Shown here one piece after another: positions 1 to 8,527 of a stretch of 64,000 bases of DNA. A program made the position numbers and the translations under genes. This DNA is from an uncultured Chryseobacterium sp. (lineage in GTDB: Bacteria; Bacteroidota; Bacteroidia; Flavobacteriales; Weeksellaceae): assembly GCA_913774355.1 (NCBI GenBank), contig CAJYGB010000022.1, positions 124,001 through 188,000 on the forward strand, given 5' to 3'. Position 1 is the stretch's first letter. Each line of letters starts with the position of its first letter. The notes below the pieces were generated by a model. It was not told the DNA's origin, searched no databases, and was given only the letters and a program-made list of their open reading frames with translations.

Positions 1-173
1 AGTTTTGTCATTTCTAATGATAAATTTTTGAATATGATTTGACGGATCCGGTAAAATACAATTATTTAAAACCTATCAGATACCGGTATTCTCCTCATTT
101 TATTTGATTTTTATACAGCTGCAAAGCTATGATAAAATACAGATTCCCGAAAACCAAAAACAGGACTATGATG

Positions 174-1433
174 CTACATCTTTACCTGCATCACTTCAAG
201 ATCAAAGGCTTTTGAGGCAACCAGTAAATGATCGAATATGTCTGCCTGGATCTGCTCGAATCTAACCCATTCCGTATCATTGGTGAAAGAGTAGATCTCC
301 AGCGGAAGCCCCTGCGGCGTAATATTCAGCTGTCGGACCATGATCGGACCTTCTTTATCCAGCTCAGGGATTCTTTCGATATACTTCTGCGCATAAATCC
401 GGAAAACGCCGATGTTGGTAAGCTGCCGCCCATTGATGATCTCTTCTTTATGCGCCATGTTTTCCTTCTCTTTCTTCAGATTGATGGAGCTTTCTGCCAG
501 GTATTCCGAAATAAGATTTATGTTTTTCAGTCTTTCGATATCCTGATCCGTCAGAAATTTAAATGAATTGATATTGAAATAAATTGATTTTTTAATTCTT
601 CGCGTATTTTTCTCCGAGATTACCTGCAGGTTTTTGATTTCCGTAGTCAGTAAATCATACGTAGGAATCGTGGAAAAGGTCTTGTCAAAATTATTGATTC
701 TGGTAGTTAAAAGATTGATTTCTGCAATATTTCCTTCGACATTATATTTGGGAATGCTTACCCAATCCCCTACTTTCAGGTTTTTGGAGGTAGCCACGTG
801 AAGGCCTGTTACAAAACCGAGAATGGTATCCCTGAAAACCAGAACCAGCACCGCAGTAATTGCACCGAGACTTCCGACAATGGTGGTTCCTTTGATGCCG
901 AACACTACACAGATGCCAACTACGGAAAAGATAAAGATCCCCAGAATCTTCATGGTTTCGGAAATGGCATTCAGCGCCATAATCTTGTAATAATCCTGCT
1001 TGATCACGAAATAATTCCTGAAAGCCGCCAATCCGCGGTACAACATTCCTGCGAAAATCATTACGATTCCCAGGTTTACAGATCTAACAATAAATTTTGT
1101 TGTCCTGGTAAGAGCTCCTGCAAAAATCGATTCATGGATCCCACCGATGATCAGCAGGGCGATCAGATGCGCCAGGGAATTGGTAATTTTTGACGCGTAT
1201 ACCGAATTCACAATCGGGTATTTCTCCTGATTACGGAAAATTCCGAAAATACTGTTGATGATAATCTTCAGGATAAAGTCGATTATGAAGAAGACGGCAC
1301 ACAGCAATGCCAGCTTTACAATGATGTGGAATACCCATTCCAGCCCGGCCGGCGAAATTTTATTTATATAAACATACAGAGGCTCACTCAGTTCCTGTAT
1401 TAAATCTTTGGTTTCTTCTAACTGGTTTTTCAT
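174..1433 (-). CDS. MscS-family mechanosensitive channel (YbdG-like)
   Basis: This 419-residue inner-membrane protein should form an osmotic-release ion channel. Hydrophobic segments lie at about residues 32-60, 85-105, 117-140 and 155-180. They are followed by the Gly/Ala-rich pore helix at 186-210 (SLGAITAVLVLVF, then RDTILGFVTGL) and the beta-domain with VGDWVSIP and NNFDKTFSTIPTYDLLTTE. The NFDKT...TIPTY block and the length of about 415 residues fit the YbdG branch rather than the short MscS form. The ATG at 1433 opens a hydrophilic cytosolic-looking stretch before the first membrane helix. It is a single gene; the next gene diverges. Family confidence is high; gating behaviour is not visible from sequence. 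Confidence 0.93.
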   Translation of the reverse strand: MKNQLEETKDLIQELSEPLYVYINKISPAGLEWVFHIIVKLALLCAVFFIIDFILKIIINSIFGIFRNQEKYPIVNSVYASKITNSLAHLIALLIIGGIHESIFAGALTRTTKFIVRSVNLGIVMIFAGMLYRGLAAFRNYFVIKQDYYKIMALNAISETMKILGIFIFSVVGICVVFGIKGTTIVGSLGAITAVLVLVFRDTILGFVTGLHVATSKNLKVGDWVSIPKYNVEGNIAEINLLTTRINNFDKTFSTIPTYDLLTTEIKNLQVISEKNTRRIKKSIYFNINSFKFLTDQDIERLKNINLISEYLAESSINLKKEKENMAHKEEIINGRQLTNIGVFRIYAQKYIERIPELDKEGPIMVRQLNITPQGLPLEIYSFTNDTEWVRFEQIQADIFDHLLVASKAFDLEVMQVKM

Positions 1434-1598
1434 CAGAACAAATTTACTAAAATTAGAATCACAAAACCCTTTTAAAAACAGGATTTCTTATCATAATCTA
1501 TTCCAAAATTTACGGATTATTTAAAATTATTTTAAAATTATAAAACATTTAACAATAAAATAACTAAATTAGTATCCTAATTCAAAAAACTAAAGCTT

Positions 1599-2780
1599 AT
1601 GAAAAAGTTTAATCTTCTATTCATTTTCATTATTCTCTTATCATTAGGGGCTTGCCGTTCGGAATCTGAAACCCCTGCCGAAATCACGATTGACAATACC
1701 GTAAAAACAGGAAAAGTTACAGGGAAAGTCATGTCGCAAAACGGAGTAAAGCCCATCGGAGGCGCGTCGGTTTTTACCTTTGACGAAAAGTATAAGATTT
1801 ATTATACCGCAACTGATGCCGACGGTAATTTCGCACTTGAAGCACCAGTGGGAAACCATACGTTTTACATCCAGACGGGTAACGGAAGTAATTTCCGGAC
1901 AGAAATTAATGCTACGGTAAAAAATAACGAAACCCTGAGCCTGGATGCCGGACAGACCAAGCTGAACCAGGTAGCAAAAATTGCTTATGTAAAGGGAAGT
2001 TATGATAAAATCGAGGATATTATTCTAAGCCTGGGATACACTGCAACGGAAATCACCAATAACGACCTTACCAACCTCACCACAATTGCTCAGTATGATA
2101 TTATTTTCCTTAACTGCGGTTCACGGAACAATTATTCATCCAATCCGGGACTTTACGCTGCAGCAGAAGCCAATCTGGCTATTTTTGTGGCCAACGGGGG
2201 AAGTATCTATGCTTCCGACTGGGATGTTTCCTATCTCGTAGGCGGAACCAGTAATACCAGTGCATGTGCTCCGGCAGGAGGATTTGTTCCCGATTCGAAG
2301 TTATGTTCGAAAAACATCGGAAATTCAGGCAATGTAGGAGCTACCGTAACCAACGCCGGTCTTACCACCGCTTTAGGCTTCAATACGCTGAACATCAATT
2401 ACGATCTGGGTACATGGCAGAAAATCATCAGTTACGATCCTGCTTACTGGGAAGTTTTGGTGAAAGAAACCTCCAGCAATGATGCCCTGATGATCCGGAC
2501 CAATCATTTTTCCGCCACCGGGCTTCCGACAACGCCGATCGGTAATGCACCCACTACTACTTTCACAACGATTTGCATTACCCTTCCCGGAAATATCCAG
2601 ATCAGTCTTTCCGTTCCACAGGCCATCGTACCTTACCTGGTTGCATTGGGCGCAACAGTTGGCCCTTGCTCCGGATCGGCTAGCAGCGGTTATATTTATT
2701 ACACGACCTTCCACAACCACGCTACCGGCAACATCGGAAATGCCGGAGTGATCCTGCAGTATGTTATTTTGAACCTTTAA
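1599..2780 (+). CDS. Lipoprotein with carboxypeptidase-regulatory-like and glutamine-amidotransferase-like domains
   Basis: A 393-residue exported lipoprotein. The signal peptide ends in LGAC, a lipobox with Cys at about residue 19. Residues about 40-115 read as a carboxypeptidase-regulatory-like beta-sandwich (GKVTGKV, then GGASVFTFDEKYKIYYTATD and DGNFALEAPVGNHTF). Residues about 125-215 (KIAYVKGSYDKIEDIILSLG, then YDIIFLNCGSR and FVANGGSIYASDWD) resemble the class I amidotransferase/ThuA-like fold, with no obvious catalytic triad. The C-terminal part is Gly/Thr-rich and unassigned. A strong hairpin terminator follows at 2801. The substrate is unknown; surface or periplasmic location is inferred from the lipobox. 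Confidence 0.8.
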   Translation: MKKFNLLFIFIILLSLGACRSESETPAEITIDNTVKTGKVTGKVMSQNGVKPIGGASVFTFDEKYKIYYTATDADGNFALEAPVGNHTFYIQTGNGSNFRTEINATVKNNETLSLDAGQTKLNQVAKIAYVKGSYDKIEDIILSLGYTATEITNNDLTNLTTIAQYDIIFLNCGSRNNYSSNPGLYAAAEANLAIFVANGGSIYASDWDVSYLVGGTSNTSACAPAGGFVPDSKLCSKNIGNSGNVGATVTNAGLTTALGFNTLNINYDLGTWQKIISYDPAYWEVLVKETSSNDALMIRTNHFSATGLPTTPIGNAPTTTFTTICITLPGNIQISLSVPQAIVPYLVALGATVGPCSGSASSGYIYYTTFHNHATGNIGNAGVILQYVILNL

Positions 2781-2800
2781 TGAATTTCAACTTATACAGA

Positions 2801-2829
2801 AAGCGGCTTTCAAAAGAGCCGCTTTTTTC
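2801..2829 (+). terminator. Rho-independent terminator
   Basis: AAGCGGCT (2801-2808) pairs with AGCCGCTT (2817-2824), followed by a T run. It closes the lipoprotein gene that ends at 2780. Confidence 0.9.
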
Positions 2830-2856
2830 ATATATTGCATAGTATAATCAAATCTC

Positions 2857-3348
2857 ATGGACGTCGTATTAATTGAAATTCTCTGCCTGGTTTTGCTGTT
2901 TCTGGGCATTCTAGGAACTTTCCTTCCCGTACTTCCGGGACTCTTATTAAGCATCTGCGGACTGCTGATCTATAAATTCGGGACCGATGCAAACCTTTCG
3001 ATGATCTATGTCTGGGTATTTGTAATCCTTACCGCAGCTTCGGTGGTTTTAAATTACGTTATTCCGGCGAAGACCAACCAAAAGTACGGCGGAACGCGCT
3101 GGGGAAGCATCGGATCCATTGTCGGAACCATTGTCGGTATGTTTTTGCCTATTCCCCTGGGATTTCTTGTGGGGATGTTTGCCGGGGTTTTCATCGGGGA
3201 GCTTCTTCATGACAGCAAGGATATGACAAAAGCCTGGAAATCAACAAAAGGGGCATTCATCGGATTTATTTACGGAACGGGATTCAGCCTCGTGGTTGGA
3301 GTGGCCATGTTTTTGGTAGTACTTCTGAATATGCTTAATATTATTTAA
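2857..3348 (+). CDS. DUF456 family membrane protein
   Basis: A 163-residue integral membrane protein. The N-terminal hydrophobic hairpin contains the DUF456 hallmark GILGTFLPVLPGLLLSICGL. Three further hydrophobic stretches are separated by Gly-rich loops (GTRWGSIGSIVGTIVGMFLP, then GFLVGMFAGVFIGELLHD). The family is widespread and of unknown function. The next lipoprotein starts 10 nt after the stop, so the two are probably co-transcribed. Confidence 0.88.
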   Translation: MDVVLIEILCLVLLFLGILGTFLPVLPGLLLSICGLLIYKFGTDANLSMIYVWVFVILTAASVVLNYVIPAKTNQKYGGTRWGSIGSIVGTIVGMFLPIPLGFLVGMFAGVFIGELLHDSKDMTKAWKSTKGAFIGFIYGTGFSLVVGVAMFLVVLLNMLNII

Positions 3349-3358
3349 AAAAGAAATT

Positions 3359-3856
3359 ATGATTTCGTATAAAGCCATTATTCTGACTGTAAGTTCATTG
3401 TTTTTAATGAACTGTAATGCCCAGAAAAACAAAAGCAAGATCAAAGTGGATACTGATAAAACCAAGGTAGATCAAGTGAATAAATCGGATAAGACCATCC
3501 TCTATTTCAACGAAGGGGAAAACAGATTCCTGAAAGAATACCAGATGAATGTTACTTTCAAAGGCATTTCCGAAGACAGCCGCTGTCCAAAAGACGTCAA
3601 CTGCATTTGGGCGGGCGTTGCCGTGGCACAGATTGAAGTCATGGGAACCGCAACCCGGCCGATGACATTGGAGATTGCAACCATCGATAACAAAGCCAGA
3701 AATTACAGTGCATCGGCTGTATTTAACGGCTATACGATCTCTTTAGCGGACGTTCAGCCTTATCCCGGAGCGGTTGACGGCGCAAAAGCCCTGAAAGGTA
3801 AATACCGAATCGGAATTATTATCACCAAAGCAAGTGATGATTCTACCATGAAATAG
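3359..3856 (+). CDS. Small lipoprotein, unknown function
   Basis: A 165-residue protein with a signal peptide ending in LFLMNC, so a lipobox-like Cys at residue 19. The mature part contains EDSRCPKDVNCIWAGVAVAQ, a Cys-x5-Cys-x-Trp-Ala-Gly signature shared by a family of small bacterial lipoproteins of unknown role. It starts 10 nt after the DUF456 gene. Its 3' end overlaps the convergent ung gene by 14 nt, so any shared terminator would lie within coding sequence. Confidence 0.8.
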   Translation: MISYKAIILTVSSLFLMNCNAQKNKSKIKVDTDKTKVDQVNKSDKTILYFNEGENRFLKEYQMNVTFKGISEDSRCPKDVNCIWAGVAVAQIEVMGTATRPMTLEIATIDNKARNYSASAVFNGYTISLADVQPYPGAVDGAKALKGKYRIGIIITKASDDSTMK

Positions 3857-4484
3857 GCTTCTTTCCTTTTGAAACCAGATATTCGTTAATTTTAGAAAAA
3901 GGTCTGCTCCCGAAAAAGCCTCTGTGAACCGAAAAAGGCGAAGGGTGTGCAGATTTTAGGATAAAATGTTTGGCCGGATCAATGAGTTCGGCCTTTTTTT
4001 GTGCAAAAGCTCCCCAGAGCACAAAGACGACGTTCTCTTTTTTATCTGAAATTTCTTTAATGATATAGTCGGTGAATTTTTCCCAGCCCAGATCTTTGTG
4101 AGAATTCGGCGAGTGCGCACGGACCGTCAGCGTGGCATTTAACAACAAAACACCTTGTTTTCCCCAGTCGTCCAGTTCTTTTGAAGTTCTTATTACGCCG
4201 ACGTCATCCTTTAATTCAATAAAAATATTTTTCAGCGATGGCGGCGATGTCACCTGTTCGGAAACAGAAAAACAAAGACCGTTCGCCTGGTAATCGTTAT
4301 GGTAAGGATCCTGACCGAGAATAACGACTTCAATATCATCAAAAGGGGTAATTTCCAGCGCCCTGAAAATCTGGCTTTTCGGCGGAAAAACTTTGGTTGT
4401 GGCATATTCCTGCTTTACTTTTTCCCAAAGATTAGTAAAGTATGGGGTATTTTTTATCGGGGCTAAAACTTCGGTCCAGGTCAT
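3843..4484 (-). CDS. ung: Uracil-DNA glycosylase
   Basis: A 213-residue family 1 uracil-DNA glycosylase that excises uracil from DNA in base-excision repair. The water-activating motif GQDPYH (residues about 58-63), the FSV/PPSLKNIF region, GVLLLNATLTVRAHSPNSH and the DNA-intercalation loop HPSPFSVHRGFFGSRPFSK are all present and in order. Length is normal for the family. The start MTWTEVLAP is the only sensible ATG. The 3' end overlaps the convergent lipoprotein gene by 14 nt. Confidence 0.97.
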   Translation of the reverse strand: MTWTEVLAPIKNTPYFTNLWEKVKQEYATTKVFPPKSQIFRALEITPFDDIEVVILGQDPYHNDYQANGLCFSVSEQVTSPPSLKNIFIELKDDVGVIRTSKELDDWGKQGVLLLNATLTVRAHSPNSHKDLGWEKFTDYIIKEISDKKENVVFVLWGAFAQKKAELIDPAKHFILKSAHPSPFSVHRGFFGSRPFSKINEYLVSKGKKPISW

Positions 4485-4493
4485 GATTTTAAT

Positions 4494-4637
4494 TTAAAAA
4501 TTTGAGAATGAATTAATTCGGAAATAATTTCTCTTAATGGTTTTTATTAATCTAGAATATTCATGGAGAAACCTCCTTCCTGCTGAATACATCAGGTTTT
4601 GTGGAATTATATCAATTTTCTTGCCTTTGTCATTCAT
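4494..4637 (-). CDS. Possible 47-residue small protein
   Basis: An open frame from ATG at 4637 to TAA at 4494 encodes a basic 47-residue peptide beginning MNDKGKKIDIIPQNLM and ending FRINSFSNF. It lies between the decayed toxin gene and ung on the same strand. No family is recognised and no ribosome binding site is visible. It may be a chance frame in AT-rich DNA. Confidence 0.22.
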   Translation of the reverse strand: MNDKGKKIDIIPQNLMYSAGRRFLHEYSRLIKTIKRNYFRINSFSNF

Positions 4638-4649
4638 TAGTATTCGAGA

Positions 4650-4978
4650 TCAATTTTTAAAGAAGATTGATGATTTCCGAATGATTATTGGTAATGTAAG
4701 TAATGAGATATTGGTTTTCAAAACTTTCGAAAAAATACACCCCGTAGTATGCTGATTAATTTTATAGAATGTGTACTTGGATCCAAGTTTTATTAATTTT
4801 TCAGGTGTATTTTATGCGTAAATAAAGGCAGTCTGGATTCTATAAAATCATATATTTTCTTCACATAATGTAATGCAGACTCTTCATTGCTGAAATAATC
4901 ATTTTCAAAAAGATTAAAAACCAATTCATTCAGAAAATCGGCAACATTTTTCCGAAGAATAATATTTACTTTTTCCAA
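4650..4978 (-). pseudogene. Decayed RelE/ParE-type toxin gene
   Basis: The frame opens at TTG 4978 with a toxin-like N-terminus (EKVNIILRKNVADFLNELVF) and stops after HKIHLKN at 4793. Past that stop the reading continues in another frame as LGSKYTFYKINQHTT. One further shift at a run of six T then gives CIFFESFENQYLITYITNNH, ending at TGA 4650. The joined product matches the usual order of flavobacterial RelE/ParE-like toxins, in which a YIFFE...YLITYITNNH tail ends the protein. Two one-base losses explain the breaks. It follows an antitoxin-like gene that is also frameshifted, with overlapping ends. Family naming is by pattern only. Confidence 0.7.
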
Positions 4979-5161
4979 GGTAATGTTTTAAGAAAATCTG
5001 TGGTATTTTTTTTATTTCCTCTCCTGGCCCCCCCGTTCCCATTCTTTTTCAAAATTAAAGTTTTCCCTTTTGCGGATTTTGTTGAGTTCTGCAATGATGA
5101 AAGGATTTTCAAGAGAGTTGATCCATTTGATAAGTTCGCTTTTTTCGGCTACCAGATTCAT
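4966..5161 (-). pseudogene. Decayed antitoxin gene partner
   Basis: ATG at 5161 starts MNLVAEKSELIKWINSLENP, a short acidic/basic helical protein of the type that precedes RelE/ParE toxins. The frame as read ends at 5012 with GGQERK. Adding one G at the run of seven G gives PGEEIKK, and a further shift at the run of eight A gives TTDFLKTLPWKK ending at 4966. This restores the usual G-x-x-EE...PW tail and the overlap with the toxin start. A TACATTTG promoter box remains at 5182-5189 on the minus strand. Two homopolymer indels therefore separate it from an intact gene. Confidence 0.6.
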
Positions 5162-5202
5162 TGTGTTTCGGTTTATTGATACAAATGTAATGATTTTCAA
5201 AA

Positions 5203-5715
5203 CTACTGTAAAGATGTTTTCAGGCTAAAAACCAGATTTTCCGGAAATCCTTCATCCTTTCTTTCCTCTTCCAGCACGAAATGATTTTTCAAAAGAAGAT
5301 TTTTTGAATTCTCATTGCCCTGATGCGTCATCGCTACAATTTCACCGAGATTCAGTTCCTGAAAGGCAAAATTCACCACCGTAGCCAAAGCTTCCGACAT
5401 GATGCCTTTTCTGTGATACTCCGGCAATAACTCATACCCCACCTCAGCCACTTTCCGGTCTTCAGAAAAATTCCAGAGACAAATGGTTCCGATCAGATCC
5501 GGCTGATCTTTTAAAGAAATTCCCCAATAACAGGTTTGGTTATTTTTAGTCCGTTCTTTAATGGTCAGGATAAATTGCAGTGCGTCGTAATTGTTTTTGG
5601 GCGAGTTTCTGCGCACGAATCTATTGATGACTTTATTGCTTCGTATTTTCAGAATATCTTCAACGTGGCTTTCGTTGATCTCTTTAAGGACTAATCTTTG
5701 GGTTTCCAGTTTCAT
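5203..5715 (-). CDS. GNAT N-acetyltransferase (RimJ/RimL-like)
   Basis: A 170-residue acetyl-CoA-dependent acyltransferase of the RimJ/RimL type. It begins MKLETQRLVLKEINESHVED, has the central CYWGISLKDQPDLIGTICLW strand pair, and has the acetyl-CoA loop YHRKGIMSEALATVVNFAF (motif A, R/Q-x-x-G-x-G/A form). The late segment NENSKNLLLKNHFVLEEE is typical. The substrate cannot be read from sequence. A TACATTTG promoter box at 5720-5727 (minus) lies only 4 nt from the ATG, suggesting a very short or absent leader. Confidence 0.9.
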   Translation of the reverse strand: MKLETQRLVLKEINESHVEDILKIRSNKVINRFVRRNSPKNNYDALQFILTIKERTKNNQTCYWGISLKDQPDLIGTICLWNFSEDRKVAEVGYELLPEYHRKGIMSEALATVVNFAFQELNLGEIVAMTHQGNENSKNLLLKNHFVLEEERKDEGFPENLVFSLKTSLQ

Positions 5716-5719
5716 ATTT

Positions 5720-5727
5720 CAAATGTA
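5720..5727 (-). promoter_or_regulatory. -7 box of the GNAT gene
   Basis: On the minus strand this reads TACATTTG, an exact TAnnTTTG. Its first base is 12 nt from the ATG at 5715, so transcription would begin at or next to the start codon. Confidence 0.5.
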
Positions 5728-5800
5728 GTAAAACCTGATTAATAGATATTTTCAAATTCCCCTAATTAATCATTTTCAAAATACATTCACATTTTCTCAC

Positions 5801-5808
5801 TAAATTTG
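5801..5808 (+). promoter_or_regulatory. -7 box of the mutS2-like gene
   Basis: TAAATTTG, an exact TAnnTTTG. Its first base is 12 nt upstream of the GTG start at 5813, the same spacing as at 5720 and 42641. A leaderless transcript is likely. Confidence 0.5.
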
Positions 5809-5812
5809 TACT

Positions 5813-7960
5813 GTGTATATAAATAAAGAAGATTTAAACGAATTAGAGTTTCCGCAATTGCTCGCGGAGATCTCTCCTTTTGCATATTCCCCAAAGACAA
5901 AGGAAAAAATTCTTCAGCTCCGTCCGATGGAAATTGACGAGGCAGAAATTTCCCTGAAAAAAACGTCTGAATACCTGTCGAGTTTTGAAAGTTCCAACGC
6001 CGTTCCGTTTGACGAATACGAAGATATTGAAAGCGAACTGAAACTGATGCTGATCGAGAATTACCGTCTGGAAAACAGTGCTTTCATGAAAATCAAAACG
6101 CTGACGGAACAGATCGGAAAACTGCAGAAATTCTTCCCGACCATGCCTGAAACCTTCCCTAGTCTAATGGAAGACGTGCTGGTACTGGAATTCAAAAAAG
6201 AAATCATTGACAAGGTAGATAAAGTTTTTAACCGGTTCGGAGAGGTAAAAAGTGAAGCTTCACCGGTTTTAAAAGGGTTACGAACGGAAATTCAGGTAGC
6301 CAAAAAAGCGATCCAGGAAAATTTCAACCGGGCCTTATTCAATTACGGGCAAAGTGAATTCCTGGACGACATCCGCGAAACGATTATTGATGACCAAAGG
6401 GTTCTGGCGGTAAAATCGGGATTCAAGAAAAGGGTTCCGGGAAGGGTTTTAGGATTGTCTAAAACCGGTTCCATCACTTACATCCAGCCGGATTCGGTAG
6501 TAAAGCATTATTTCAAGCTGAAAGAAAGTGAAGAGGAAGAAAAAAAGGAAATAGACAAGATCCTGAGAAAACTGACGGCCGAGCTTGCCGAGTTCCAGCC
6601 TCAGCTCTGGAGATACCAGAAATATATTTTTGACCTGGACTTAACAAGAGCCAAAGCGAAATTTGCGGAACTGATCAACGGAGTATTGCCAAAAATCAAC
6701 CGTCATAAGACCCTGCGGCTGCGGGAAGCTTTCCATCCGCTTTTATTCCTTAGAAATAAAGCGGAAAATAAAACAATTTTCCCTCAGACACTTTCCTTGA
6801 CTGACCATAACCGGATCATCTGTATTTCCGGACCGAACGCGGGAGGAAAATCAATCACGCTGAAAACCGTCGGCCTGCTCCAGCTGATGATCCAGAGCGG
6901 GATCCTGGTTCCGACCCATCCGAAATCGGAAATGTTTTTCTTTGACAAGATCATGACGGATATCGGCGACAACCAGTCTATCGAAAACCACCTTTCCACC
7001 TATTCTTCGCGATTGAAGAAAATGGGCGGGATCATACGTGAGGCCGATGCGAATACCCTACTGCTGATTGACGAGTTCGGGACGGGTTCCGATCCTGAGC
7101 TGGGTGGCGCCCTGGCAGAAAGTTTCCTTGAGTTTTTCTACGATAAAAAAAGCTTTGCGATCATTACCACCCACTACACCAACATTAAACTGGTGGTAGA
7201 ACAGCTTCCGAATGCTGAGAATGCAGCTATGCTGTTCAACGAGGAAACGCTGGAACCGATGTACAAACTTGAAGTAGGACAGGCAGGAAGTTCTTTTACT
7301 TTTGAGGTAGCGGAGAAGAATAAGATTCCGAGATTCATCATCCACTCCGCGAAGAAAAAGGTGGAACATGATATCGTCAACCTGGATAAAACTATCGTTA
7401 AGCTCCAGCAGGAAAAATATGAGGTTGAAAAGCTGAAAACCGATCTCGCCGAACGGAAAGAATCCGTAGAAGACAAGCGGGACAATTTACAGAAATTGAA
7501 CGACCAGCTTCAGCAAAAGCTGTATAATTTCCAGAAGCTGTATGAAGAGGAACACCGCAAACTGCAGTTCGGAAACAAGATCGAAGCTTTTATCGACAGC
7601 TATGTGAAGGGAAAATCCCGGAAAGATGTGGTAAAGGATTTCGTGAAGATTCTGGAGCAGGAAAAATTCAGGAAGATCGGCGCCGATAAAGATGAAAGCA
7701 AGCGCCTTCAGGTGGTAAAACGCAAAATCACCCAGCAGCTGAAAAAAGATGAAGTGATCGAAAAAATCGCCGAAACCAATGAAAAGCTGGAGGAGAAACG
7801 AAAAACCGACCGCGCGCTCTGGCTGAAAGAAGGCCAGCGTGTACGGATTACCGGAAGCACCAGCGTCGGAACCATTGAAAAAATCTCAAGAAATAAGGTG
7901 ATTGTAAACTACGGAACTTTTAAGACGACCATCAACGCGGATGAGCTGGAAAGAATCTAA
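5813..7960 (+). CDS. mutS2: MutS2-type ATPase lacking the Smr domain
   Basis: A 715-residue MutS-family protein. Residues about 1-300 are the core and clamp region. Walker A GPNAGGKSITLK is near 340, LLLIDEFGTGSDPELGGALAE near 416, and the His switch THYTNIKL near 450. A charged coiled coil spans about 520-660, and a KOW/SH3-like end (GQRVRITGSTSVGTIEKISR) closes the protein. Canonical MutS2 is about 780 residues and ends in an Smr endonuclease domain; here the stop comes just after the KOW-like part. The start is GTG; no ATG exists nearby and MYINKEDLNELEFPQLL fits the family N-terminus. Known MutS2 roles are recombination suppression and rescue of collided ribosomes; nuclease activity is not expected here. 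Confidence 0.9.
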   Translation: MYINKEDLNELEFPQLLAEISPFAYSPKTKEKILQLRPMEIDEAEISLKKTSEYLSSFESSNAVPFDEYEDIESELKLMLIENYRLENSAFMKIKTLTEQIGKLQKFFPTMPETFPSLMEDVLVLEFKKEIIDKVDKVFNRFGEVKSEASPVLKGLRTEIQVAKKAIQENFNRALFNYGQSEFLDDIRETIIDDQRVLAVKSGFKKRVPGRVLGLSKTGSITYIQPDSVVKHYFKLKESEEEEKKEIDKILRKLTAELAEFQPQLWRYQKYIFDLDLTRAKAKFAELINGVLPKINRHKTLRLREAFHPLLFLRNKAENKTIFPQTLSLTDHNRIICISGPNAGGKSITLKTVGLLQLMIQSGILVPTHPKSEMFFFDKIMTDIGDNQSIENHLSTYSSRLKKMGGIIREADANTLLLIDEFGTGSDPELGGALAESFLEFFYDKKSFAIITTHYTNIKLVVEQLPNAENAAMLFNEETLEPMYKLEVGQAGSSFTFEVAEKNKIPRFIIHSAKKKVEHDIVNLDKTIVKLQQEKYEVEKLKTDLAERKESVEDKRDNLQKLNDQLQQKLYNFQKLYEEEHRKLQFGNKIEAFIDSYVKGKSRKDVVKDFVKILEQEKFRKIGADKDESKRLQVVKRKITQQLKKDEVIEKIAETNEKLEEKRKTDRALWLKEGQRVRITGSTSVGTIEKISRNKVIVNYGTFKTTINADELERI

Positions 7961-7966
7961 CCCTGT

Positions 7967-8458
7967 ATGATAACCGTAAAAACGCAGATCCGTTTCAGGG
8001 ATTTCCTGATTTTCCATGTAAAAAGCTCTTTAATACGGCTGCTTGTCTTTCCATCAGTGCTTCTGGTATTTTTTATCATAAAAGAATCGGTGGATGGCAT
8101 TACGGAAAGGGATCTTCTGCAATCGGCTTCGATGTGGTATGCTATTTTGCTTTTGTTTATGTTGGTGCGTTCTTTTTTCAGCGTAAGATATGCTTTTAAT
8201 GGAAACCAGAATATCCAGGAAAGCATTGCCTATACTTTTGCAGAAGAAAAAATCCGGATTCAGGGAGAGACTTTTGACGGAGAAATGGCCTGGAGTTCCG
8301 TTTATAAGGTCAAGGAAAATAAAGACTGGTTCCTGATCTATCAAAGTGCAAAGATCATGAATATGGTTCCGAAAAAGTTCTTTACTAAAAATCAGATTTC
8401 AGGGCTGAGAAAAATTATTCAAACCCATAAGATAAAAGCGAAGCTCAGAAATGATTAA
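7967..8458 (+). CDS. YcxB-like membrane protein
   Basis: A 163-residue protein with two hydrophobic segments (about residues 23-41 and 59-76). The C-terminal soluble part contains EEKIRIQGETFDGEMAWSSVYKVKENKDWFLIYQSAK, then MVPKKFFTKNQISGLRKII. This layout fits the YcxB-like/PH-like family of small bacterial membrane proteins of unknown function. It starts 6 nt after mutS2, so it is probably in the same operon, and a terminator follows at 8463. Confidence 0.75.
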   Translation: MITVKTQIRFRDFLIFHVKSSLIRLLVFPSVLLVFFIIKESVDGITERDLLQSASMWYAILLLFMLVRSFFSVRYAFNGNQNIQESIAYTFAEEKIRIQGETFDGEMAWSSVYKVKENKDWFLIYQSAKIMNMVPKKFFTKNQISGLRKIIQTHKIKAKLRND

Positions 8459-8462
8459 TGCA

Positions 8463-8499
8463 TAAAAAAAAGAGCGTATCACTAATGGTACGCTCTTTC
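8463..8499. terminator. Bidirectional Rho-independent terminator
   Basis: AGAGCGTA (8471-8478) pairs with TACGCTCT (8489-8496). An A run precedes and a T run follows, so it can stop both the mutS2 operon and the convergent T9SS gene. Confidence 0.88.
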
Positions 8500-8527
8500 T
8501 GTTAATTGTTATTGAATGCAGAACTTT

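Noticed and set aside
1..173. A short plus frame at the window start, ending at position 42
   Set aside because: It may be the tail of a gene from the left, but 13 codons give no basis for a call.
798..1193. A 131-residue plus-strand frame
   Set aside because: It is antisense within the MscS gene, and its composition is unlike a real protein.
4537..4755. A 72-residue plus-strand frame
   Set aside because: It lies antisense to the decayed toxin gene, whose minus-strand remnants explain the open frame.
7058..7485. Two minus-strand frames of 103 residues
   Set aside because: They are shadows of the mutS2 ATPase domain.
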